64,000 nt of DNA from Buttiauxella agrestis (GTDB lineage Bacteria; Pseudomonadota; Gammaproteobacteria; Enterobacterales; Enterobacteriaceae), in the NCBI RefSeq assembly GCF_900446255.1, contig NZ_UIGI01000001.1:646763-710762 (forward strand), read 5' to 3'. Position numbers and translations under genes: made by a program. The notes below the pieces were generated by a model, which was not told the origin of the DNA, ran no database searches, and worked only from the letters and a program-made list of their open reading frames with translations. Of the stretch, positions 57,563-64,000 are shown piece by piece. Numbering within the stretch: position 1 is the first letter of the stretch; every line of letters starts with the position of its first letter.

Positions 57563-59104
57563 CTACGGTGATTCCGGCGTTAAGCTTGATACCGATTTAC
57601 GCCCTGGCGTGTTGCCCCAGACTTTGTCGTATTCATAGCCGGTCAGGTCTTTGATGACTTTGCGGGTTTCCATATCGCAGTCTGCGAGGTTGCCACCCAG
57701 TTTGAGTCGGGCGACTTCTTTAATCAGCGTTTTATGGGATTCGCGGGTGAGTTTGAATTTAAAGGTCATCCAGAAACTGATCGCCAGCAATGCTGTGGTG
57801 GCAAAGACCATTAGCCCGACAATCGCGTGTAACGCTTCAATAGGCTGCTCGCCCTGGCCTTTAACAAAACCGCTTTCTTCCAGCACCACACCAATCAGCA
57901 TGATGGCCAGCGCCACGGTACTTTTCCGGGTTAAGACCATCACGCCGGCAAAGATGCCTTCGCGGCGTTTTTTAGTCACGATTTCATCGACGTCAGGAAT
58001 AAAGCTGTAAATATTCCAGGGGATAAAATAAAGACCCGCACGTGAAATACCTAAAATGACAAACACAGCGGAGAACAAGATCACGGATACATTGATATTG
58101 TTGATATAGGCATAAAACAGGAAAGCTAATACTGCGAAAATAAAACTATAAGATAAACGCAGTGCGCCGGAAGGCGTGAAATTCAATTTGCTGAGTAACA
58201 GCATAAAGACAAATGTTCCCGGAACAGAAACAAATGCGGCCACGCTTAAATAACCTGAAACGGCGGCGGCATCCTGATGTAATCCGTAAACGACATAATA
58301 AGTAAATACTGATCCGAAAACGTCCATCGCGGTGAATGAAGCAATATAAATAATAATATGCTGGCGGAACATGCGGATCTTAAATGAAGAGAGTAAATCT
58401 AACACCAGGCTTTTTAAATGGTGCCAAAGATTACCGCTATTTGCTCCTTCGGGTTCGGGTTCAAACTCTTCACGCACATCTTTCGCTTCCCAGGTGCACA
58501 TCCAGGTGGTAAATACCGCGAGGCAAAAAATCGCTGAGAAAAGCAGGCCCGTGTAAGTGTACGTCATCGAGTTATCTTTACCGGTGAACTGCATGATGAC
58601 ACCCGGCACCGACACCGCCAGAAAACCGCCAAGCTGCGAGCAGATCATACGCACACCGGATAAACGGGCGCGTTCGGTGTAGCGGTTGGTCATCTCTGCC
58701 GCCAGCGTTTCCCATGGCACCAGCACCATTGCGGAGAGCAGTTCGATTGAGAGATAAGTGCCGAGATAATACCAGTAGCCCATATCCGTCACCCAAAGCA
58801 GGGCGTACAAAAACATCAGTGGGGCGCTGAGTAATAAAAAGAAGCGGCGGCGACCGAAGCGTTTACCCAGCCAGGTATTAGCGAAGTTATCGGTGATGTA
58901 ACCCATAATTGGACTTAATACCGCATCTATCACTCGGGCAATGGCAAATATCGAACCGGCTTCTAATACCGATAATCCACAATAAGTGGTGTAGAAAAAT
59001 AGAAGCCAGGTGCCAATAATAGCAAATGCGCCACCACCAAATAAATCGGTAACACCATATCCTATGGCTGTTCCATAGCCAACTCTGCGTTCTGTAGGTT
59101 TCAT
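57563..59104 (-). CDS. GPH-family glycoside:cation symporter (MelB-like)
   Basis: 513 residues, twelve membrane helices. Glycoside-pentoside-hexuronide:cation symporter pattern: [25 protein letters not shown] at the start, [18 protein letters not shown] in helix 2, [15 protein letters not shown], and the central hydrophilic loop near 215-235. Likely imports the glycoside processed by the neighbouring enzymes, using Na+ or H+. The C-terminus has a long cytoplasmic tail (about 60 residues). 48 bases separate it from the preceding Gfo/Idh gene. Confidence 0.9.
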   Translation of the reverse strand: MKPTERRVGYGTAIGYGVTDLFGGGAFAIIGTWLLFFYTTYCGLSVLEAGSIFAIARVIDAVLSPIMGYITDNFANTWLGKRFGRRRFFLLLSAPLMFLYALLWVTDMGYWYYLGTYLSIELLSAMVLVPWETLAAEMTNRYTERARLSGVRMICSQLGGFLAVSVPGVIMQFTGKDNSMTYTYTGLLFSAIFCLAVFTTWMCTWEAKDVREEFEPEPEGANSGNLWHHLKSLVLDLLSSFKIRMFRQHIIIYIASFTAMDVFGSVFTYYVVYGLHQDAAAVSGYLSVAAFVSVPGTFVFMLLLSKLNFTPSGALRLSYSFIFAVLAFLFYAYINNINVSVILFSAVFVILGISRAGLYFIPWNIYSFIPDVDEIVTKKRREGIFAGVMVLTRKSTVALAIMLIGVVLEESGFVKGQGEQPIEALHAIVGLMVFATTALLAISFWMTFKFKLTRESHKTLIKEVARLKLGGNLADCDMETRKVIKDLTGYEYDKVWGNTPGRKSVSSLTPESP

Positions 59105-59152
59105 ATTATTATTCCATTTCTGTGTAGGGTGAAAAGGAAAACATTATTGTTG

Positions 59153-60169
59153 TTAAATTTTTATCCAGTTCCTGGTTATCGAAGACTGGTAAATCGCTTC
59201 GACCATGCGCAGGGATGTTTCCGCCTGGTGTATATCAACGTAATTATGATTGTCGGGTGTTTGTATTGAATGATAGAAATGATTAATTGCCTGCTGGTGG
59301 CTGCTTCCCCAGTAACATTTCTGGACTTCACGTGGTATTTCATCGCAGGCCAATAAACTTTTCTCTTCGCCAGTCATAAACCACAGATTATTGTGATGAA
59401 GTTGCAGCAGGCCATCTTCGCAATGGATCTCAAGAAATAGCGGTGAGTCGGTGGTATGACAGTTGGTCGCGTAAAAAATCCCTCGCGCCCCGTTGGCTAA
59501 TTGCATATTTGCCATCGCGGTGTCCTCGGCCTGGGTGGCATTGCTGAGAAAACTGCTCTCCACCACGCCTTTCAGCGACTCAACTCCGCCAGCAAACCAC
59601 TGCATTAAATCCAGCGTATGAATCGCCTGATTGATAAGCAGGCTGCCGCCTTCGGTGGCAAAACGTCCGCGCCACGGGCTTTGCGCATAGTAATCTTGCG
59701 TTCGATTCCATGTCAGCACCGCTTTGATACTCAGCACTTTTCCGTAGGTGTTCGCCTCCAGCAATGATTTGATCTTCTGGCTGCTCGGGTTCAGTCGGTT
59801 CTGATAACAGACACCAAGCTGGCTCGTTGCGTGCTTCAGTGCGGTTTTAATGTCTTTTACTTCGCCTGGATTCAGCGCCACCGGCTTTTCCGTGAAGACG
59901 TGTTTCCCGGCGGCAAGGGCGGCAAGAATCACTTCTTTGTGTGCGACATGCGGCGTGCAGACGTGTACCACATCAATTTCGGTATCACACAGCATTTCGC
60001 GGTAATCGGCGTAATAACGGCAAGCGTAACGCTCGGCCAGTAAGTGACCCTTTGCGGAGTCTGTTTCGACAATTGCCCGAAGCCTGCAGGCTGGATTCGA
60101 TTGAATTGCCTCGACGTGCAAGGTGTGGATTGCTCCACACCCGACGACTGCGGCCTGTGTCGTCTTCAT
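59153..60169 (-). CDS. Gfo/Idh/MocA-family oxidoreductase (third of three)
   Basis: 338 residues from the ATG (MKTTQAAVVGCGAIHTLHVEA); 14 upstream codons are rejected. NAD(P)-binding GCGAIH at 10-15 and the family EKP motif at 94-96 (HVFTEKPVALN). NQAIHTLDLMQWFAGG holds the likely catalytic residues. The family oxidises or reduces sugars and sugar derivatives, often at C3, and includes redox-type glycosidases. It begins two bases after the stop of the previous dehydrogenase. Confidence 0.87.
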   Translation of the reverse strand: MKTTQAAVVGCGAIHTLHVEAIQSNPACRLRAIVETDSAKGHLLAERYACRYYADYREMLCDTEIDVVHVCTPHVAHKEVILAALAAGKHVFTEKPVALNPGEVKDIKTALKHATSQLGVCYQNRLNPSSQKIKSLLEANTYGKVLSIKAVLTWNRTQDYYAQSPWRGRFATEGGSLLINQAIHTLDLMQWFAGGVESLKGVVESSFLSNATQAEDTAMANMQLANGARGIFYATNCHTTDSPLFLEIHCEDGLLQLHHNNLWFMTGEEKSLLACDEIPREVQKCYWGSSHQQAINHFYHSIQTPDNHNYVDIHQAETSLRMVEAIYQSSITRNWIKI

Positions 60170-60171
60170 CG

Positions 60172-61239
60172 CTATTGCACTCCGTTTGCCAGCATTTGCG
60201 CGCGCACGCACAGTTCGGCGGCTTTGAAGGCATGCGCCTGAGTCATCGCCTTTTCGGTGCGATTCAGGCAGTCAAGAATCAGTTCGCCGAAGAACGGGAA
60301 GCCCACATTCCCGGCAACCGGATAGCGGAATTCACCTTCTTTATTAACCAGATACACCACATCTTGTTCCTGGCGAGTGATGTCGACGTATTTGCGGATT
60401 TCGATATAGCCGTCGGTGCCGAGCAGCGTCAGGCGTCCGTCGCCCCAGGTGCTGAGTCCTGCTGGTGTGAACCAGTCGCAGCGGAAATAGCCGCTGGCCC
60501 CGTTCTCGCCTTTGAGCATCGCATCGCCGAAATCTTCAAATTCAGGGTGTTGGGGATGGGCGAAGTTGTTGGTTTGCGCGGCAACAACCTGTGCTTCGCT
60601 GTTGCCCGTGTAAAACAGGAATTGTTCAATCTGATGGCTGCCAATATCACAAAGAATGCCGCCGAAGCGTTTCTTAAAGTAGAACCAGTCCGGGCGACCC
60701 TGGCCTTCACGGTGTGGTCCCATACCCAGAGTCTGAATCACCCGACCAATTGCGCCGTCGTGCACCAGTTGCCCGGCAAAGACCGCACTTTCAACGTGAA
60801 GTCGTTCGCTGTAATACACCGCATATTTGCGTCCGGTTTCGGCGACTTTCGCTTTTGCCGCAGCCAGTTGTTCGAGGGTGGTCAGCGGAGCTTTATCGGT
60901 GAAATAGTCTTTTCCTGCGTCCATCACTTTCAGGCCAAGCGCGCAACGTTCATCAGGAATCGCCGCTCCGGCAACCAGTTTGACGCCCGGATCGGCCAGT
61001 ATCGCTTCAAGAGACGGCGCAATTTTCGCCTGTGGGTATTGCTTAACAAACTGCTCGATTTTTTGTGGGTCAGGATCGTAAACCCATTTCAGCGTCGCGC
61101 CCGCTTCAATCAGGCCATTGCACATGCCGTAGATATGGCCGTGATCGAGTGCGGCGGCGGCAAAAACAAAATCATCTGGCTGCACGACTGGCTGCGGTTT
61201 GCCTTTTGGCGCGTAATTCATACCGTCTTTGATGCTCAT
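60172..61239 (-). CDS. Divergent Gfo/Idh/MocA-family oxidoreductase (second of three)
   Basis: 355 residues. The Rossmann region is atypical (AAAALDHGHIYGM in place of GxGxxG, about 27-39) and the EKP motif is DKAP at 115-118, with the lysine kept. CDIGSHQIEQFLFY supplies the conserved histidine. YYSERLHVESAVFAGQLV and GPHREGQGRPDWFY are characteristic of this subgroup. It may use the cofactor differently from its two neighbours. It is tightly packed between them (2-base gaps on both sides). Confidence 0.85.
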   Translation of the reverse strand: MSIKDGMNYAPKGKPQPVVQPDDFVFAAAALDHGHIYGMCNGLIEAGATLKWVYDPDPQKIEQFVKQYPQAKIAPSLEAILADPGVKLVAGAAIPDERCALGLKVMDAGKDYFTDKAPLTTLEQLAAAKAKVAETGRKYAVYYSERLHVESAVFAGQLVHDGAIGRVIQTLGMGPHREGQGRPDWFYFKKRFGGILCDIGSHQIEQFLFYTGNSEAQVVAAQTNNFAHPQHPEFEDFGDAMLKGENGASGYFRCDWFTPAGLSTWGDGRLTLLGTDGYIEIRKYVDITRQEQDVVYLVNKEGEFRYPVAGNVGFPFFGELILDCLNRTEKAMTQAHAFKAAELCVRAQMLANGVQ

Positions 61240-61241
61240 GT

Positions 61242-62417
61242 TTATGCCCCTTTATCCATATCTTTACCCAATGGAATCGCCTCTTCATTGGCGAAATTTT
61301 CCACTGAGGCGGATTTCTCAAAGAAATGCGGTGCCATTTTCACTAACCCGCCCGTCTGGTAATACGGGTCGCTTGCGCTAATGGGCAGCGAAACAATACT
61401 GCGAGTGATGGCTGATTTATAAATTGCGGTGATGAGTTCCAGCGAACGCTTGCCTTGGGGGCCGTCCACTAGCGGTGCGGTGCCCGTTTGCAACGCGTGC
61501 AGGAAGTTTTCGATTTGCCCGGTATGCAGCGTCCAGGTCAGACGCGGCACAGTCTGGTAACTATCTTCAAGCTGATTTTCAAGCGAGGTATCGCGCGCGT
61601 CGATGGGGAAACCGTTGGGGGCGGCGATGCTGGCGAATTTATCCCACGGCGCAGAAATGCGCGCTTTTTCACCCTGAATCACAATTTTCTGGTCTTCACC
61701 GTGGTGTACAACCGATGCGGTAAGTTGCGTCAATGCGCCACTGTCGTATTTGAAAATCGCAGCGCTGAGATCTTCGACTTCGGCGTTGTCATGGGAAACA
61801 TTGGTGGTGATGGCGACCACTTCCGTCGGGAAACCCAACATCCACTGAATGGCGTCGATGTGATGCACGGCATGGTTTAGCGTGCAGCCGCCGCCTTCTT
61901 TTTCCCAGGTGCCACGCCACCACAGGTCGTAATAGGAGTGACCGCGCCACCAGAAGGAATCCACCTGCGCATGGCAAATTTTGCCGATTTGGTCGGTTTC
62001 GAGCACTTTTTTCAAACGCCAGAAAGCATCGGTAAAGCGGTTTTGAGCGATGATCGACAATGTTTTTCCGCTGGCCTCGGCCGCGGCAATCATCGCATCA
62101 CATTCCTGGAGTGACGCGGCCATTGGCTTTTCGCACAACACATGTTTGCCTGCATTTAACGCATCGATAGAAATAGCGGCGTGTACATACGGTGGGGTGC
62201 AGATATCAAATACGTCAATGGAGGGGTCATTAAGAATATCTTGATGGTTGCTGTAGATTTTGGCTTCCGTCAGCCCGTAATGTTTCTTCTTTTCCTCGGC
62301 TTTTTCTGGGTAGATATCAACCAGAGCGACAATCTGACAGAGGTCAGGAAATTCAAGATAACCCTGAATGTGATTGTGGGAAATATTACCGGTTCCAATA
62401 ATAGCGATTCTTTGCAT
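61242..62417 (-). CDS. Gfo/Idh/MocA-family oxidoreductase (first of three)
   Basis: 391 residues, canonical member: IGTGNISHNH at 7-16, CEKP at 95-98, and NHAVHHIDAIQWMLGFP with the likely catalytic histidine/aspartate pair. DSFWWRGHSYYDLWWRGTWEKEGGG is an aromatic-rich substrate region. The C-terminal about 50 residues extend beyond most members. First gene of the operon; GAGAG precedes the start. Similar dehydrogenases (for example YcjS/YcjT type or inositol dehydrogenases) oxidise sugar hydroxyls with NAD. Confidence 0.87.
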   Translation of the reverse strand: MQRIAIIGTGNISHNHIQGYLEFPDLCQIVALVDIYPEKAEEKKKHYGLTEAKIYSNHQDILNDPSIDVFDICTPPYVHAAISIDALNAGKHVLCEKPMAASLQECDAMIAAAEASGKTLSIIAQNRFTDAFWRLKKVLETDQIGKICHAQVDSFWWRGHSYYDLWWRGTWEKEGGGCTLNHAVHHIDAIQWMLGFPTEVVAITTNVSHDNAEVEDLSAAIFKYDSGALTQLTASVVHHGEDQKIVIQGEKARISAPWDKFASIAAPNGFPIDARDTSLENQLEDSYQTVPRLTWTLHTGQIENFLHALQTGTAPLVDGPQGKRSLELITAIYKSAITRSIVSLPISASDPYYQTGGLVKMAPHFFEKSASVENFANEEAIPLGKDMDKGA

Positions 62418-62475
62418 TGTGCTCTCACTTATACAAAAAAATAGGACTTATTTTTATCAGGAATCATTTTTTGAG

Positions 62476-62504
62476 AGCATAGTTATGGTTTTTTTTGCAC
62501 ACAA
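62476..62504 (-). promoter_or_regulatory. Putative promoter of the Gfo/Idh-GPH-glycosidase operon
   Basis: On the minus strand, a weak -35 TTGTGT (complement of 62499-62504), a 17-base spacer and a -10 TATGCT (complement of 62476-62481). The start would lie near 62470, about 50 bases before the first gene. Confidence 0.5.
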
Positions 62505-62505
62505 C

Positions 62506-62542
62506 CGCTATTTATGACAGGAATTGCACGGCATAAATAACG
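62506..62542. repeat. Inverted repeat in the divergent promoter region
   Basis: CGCTATTTATG (62506-62516) and CATAAATAACG (62532-62542) are complementary at 10 of 11 positions, 15 bases apart. The placement beside the -35 of the operon and upstream of the divergent LacI gene makes it a candidate operator. It is unlike the GGTTAATCGATTAACC motif, consistent with a different regulator. Confidence 0.55.
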
Positions 62543-62629
62543 CTGTTGTGATCGAAGAAAAATGCTTGTGATGAGAAAGAGTTAGTTATGAAAATAATGT
62601 CAAAACGCTAATGAGGCATCGATCACAAA

Positions 62630-63697
62630 ATGACGGGTAAGCTGAAAATCAAAGAGATAGCCGGGCTGACAGGGCTTTCACCAAGCACGGTATCAAGGGT
62701 GCTGGCGGGTAAAAATAATGTTAGCCCGCAGGCAAAAGAAAAGGTTTTTTACCATGCTCGTTATATGGGTATTTTGCGAGATATTCCCGCCAGTCGTTTA
62801 CTCATGAATTCATTATTAGTGTGTGCTCCGGCGGCGGCTTTTACCCCAAATGGCGATCGTTATTATTACGAAGTGATTCAGGGTATTATTTCAGAAATAT
62901 CGCATTATGATATTCATGTTAAAAAATGCTCGCTGGATATTAACGAAGCAGACACGACTTTATTTATGAAACACGTTAACGAAGACGATGTCGATGGAGT
63001 AATAATCATTGGGATTGATGATGAATCTTTGTATCGACTGGCCGCAGAAAGCAATAAACCTGTGGTGACAATTAATGCCAGAGATAAAAAGATGCGCCTT
63101 GATTGCGTCTCGCCAGATCATTCTTCCATTGGTTATAGCGCGGCAAAACACTTGCTAGAAAAAGGCCACCGCCAGGTACTGCTCTTCACCGATTTGCGCC
63201 GTGAAACCATGATCCAGCGTCTCGAAGGGTTCAAGCGAGCCTGCCAGGATCACCACCTTGTATTTGATGAATCGGAAAATTTGCTGGTCACGAAAGGTTA
63301 TGGCGAGCCAGAAGTGCGGGCGAATTTTAAAAAGTACCTCCAACAACGTTCAAAGCAACAGCTGCCTTCGGCCATATTATGTGGCGGGGGAGCCATTGCG
63401 CGAGCGGTGCTCGGCGAGCTGAAAAACCATCAGCTCCAGGTGCCTGAAGATATTTCCGTCATGAGTTGCGCTTACTCACATGAAATGGACGAAATAAAAT
63501 CGCTGGGATTAACCGCGGCTTTTCAGCCTTGCCGCGAACTCGGCAGTGAAGCGGTTTGTATCCTGCAAAGTCGCTTAACGCGCAACATCAGCTCCCGGTT
63601 TAATTTATTGCTCCAGGGTTCCATTGAGTTGGGGAATTCAGTGGCAGATGTGAACTGGCGACGCCGGGAATTGTATCAAACGCATTCAATTCCCTGA
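62630..63697 (+). CDS. LacI-family regulator of the Gfo/Idh-glycosidase operon
   Basis: 355 residues. DNA-binding domain at about 4-55 (LKIKEIAGLTGLSPSTVSRVLAGKNNVS) with the hinge helix region, then a type I periplasmic-binding-protein fold: GVIIIGIDDESLYRLAAESNKPVVTIN, CVSPDHSSIGYSAAKHLLEKGHRQVLL. Ligand unknown. It is divergent from the operon at 56476-62417. The ribosome-binding site is poor (GAGG about 13 bases upstream), which may mean low expression. Base composition is AT-rich for the region, especially the first 500 bases. Confidence 0.88.
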   Translation: MTGKLKIKEIAGLTGLSPSTVSRVLAGKNNVSPQAKEKVFYHARYMGILRDIPASRLLMNSLLVCAPAAAFTPNGDRYYYEVIQGIISEISHYDIHVKKCSLDINEADTTLFMKHVNEDDVDGVIIIGIDDESLYRLAAESNKPVVTINARDKKMRLDCVSPDHSSIGYSAAKHLLEKGHRQVLLFTDLRRETMIQRLEGFKRACQDHHLVFDESENLLVTKGYGEPEVRANFKKYLQQRSKQQLPSAILCGGGAIARAVLGELKNHQLQVPEDISVMSCAYSHEMDEIKSLGLTAAFQPCRELGSEAVCILQSRLTRNISSRFNLLLQGSIELGNSVADVNWRRRELYQTHSIP

Positions 63698-63847
63698 TTC
63701 TGCTATGGGATTAATGGCTTTTACTGATAATTCCGCCGTTTTGTCATAAATTTCTTATTATCGGTGTTTTCGAGTGGCGAGCCTCCCAAGGCCTCGTTAA
63801 TCTGAGAACAGTTTCATTGGTTATTGAATAAAGAAAAGAGAGTGAAT

Positions 63848-64000
63848 ATGGATGAGTCACAAGTCCGCGTAGCAATCGCGGGTGCGGGTGGTCGCATGGG
63901 GCGACAACTGATTCAGGCAGCCTTGCAACTGGATGGCGTAAAACTGGGTGCAGCGCTTGAGCGCACGGGTTCATCCTTAGTGGGGAGCGATGCAGGCGAA
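63848..64000 (+). CDS. dapB: 4-hydroxy-tetrahydrodipicolinate reductase (N-terminal fragment)
   Basis: First 51 codons; the gene runs off the right edge. The translation [20 protein letters not shown] carries the Rossmann motif [12 protein letters not shown], and [19 protein letters not shown] follows, as in E. coli DapB. Lysine/diaminopimelate pathway. The 150 bases upstream contain no recognisable gene. Presence of dapB here shows the core gene order resumes after the inserted sugar region. Confidence 0.95.
   Translation, partial: MDESQVRVAIAGAGGRMGRQLIQAALQLDGVKLGAALERTGSSLVGSDAGE

Noticed and set aside
59941-61362. 473-codon open frame on the plus strand
   Set aside because: It is fully antisense to two Gfo/Idh genes with clear family motifs. 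The translation has no recognisable domain and is rich in Arg, His and Phe, as expected from a shadow frame.
62612-62627. Possible CRP site TGAGGCATCGATCACA
   Set aside because: One half-site is degenerate and the site touches the LacI start codon, a poor place for activation.

Overview
The window is chromosomal DNA from an enterobacterium, most likely Buttiauxella. Gene order from ettA/slt through the thr operon to dapB follows the Escherichia coli 0-minute region. The genus call rests on one gene: the histidine acid phosphatase at 16245-17585 closely matches, from memory, the well-known Buttiauxella phytase. No rRNA, tRNA, IS element, prophage or CRISPR array was seen.

Layout. 1-9.8 kb is the conserved block ettA(partial)-slt-trpR-yjjX-gpmB-rob-creABCD-arcA. 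9.9-16.2 kb holds yjjY, the yjtD/lasT methyltransferase and the threonine operon with its attenuator. 16.2-19.8 kb is an accessory insert between thrC and yaaX: phytase, an extra GAPDH and a DJ-1/AraC regulator. 20-38.8 kb returns to the core: yaaX, yaaA, yaaJ, talB, mog, an additional MHS-type transporter, satP, dnaKJ, nhaAR, rpsT, ribF-ileS-lspA-fkpB-ispH.

38.8-63.7 kb is a large carbohydrate region placed between ispH and dapB, where E. coli has only rihC. rihC is still present in the middle (48511-49428) and splits the region. On its left is an eight-gene minus-strand operon with a GntR/FCD regulator. It encodes a KDGal kinase, KDPGal aldolase, SMP-30 lactonase, two MFS transporters, IlvD/Edd dehydratase, DapA-family aldolase and SDR dehydrogenase. 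Together these look like an oxidative (De Ley-Doudoroff type) route for galactose or a related sugar or sugar acid. On its right are two overlapping cupin phosphoglucose-isomerase-like genes and a mannose-family PTS (IIA, IIB, IIC, IID) behind an oversized mannose-6-phosphate isomerase, with a LacI regulator. Three copies of one palindrome (GGTTAATCGATTAACC or near matches) tie these units into one local regulon, and a perfect CRP site lies in the divergent promoter.

The last unit (56476-62417) has three different Gfo/Idh/MocA oxidoreductases, a GPH symporter and a cytoplasmic GH-A glycosidase, with a divergent second LacI regulator. It is the best candidate here for an undescribed pathway, possibly redox-assisted processing of an unusual glycoside. 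dapB begins at 63848 and runs off the end.

Start codons were chosen from Shine-Dalgarno spacing and family length. Comparisons with E. coli proteins are from memory, not from a search.
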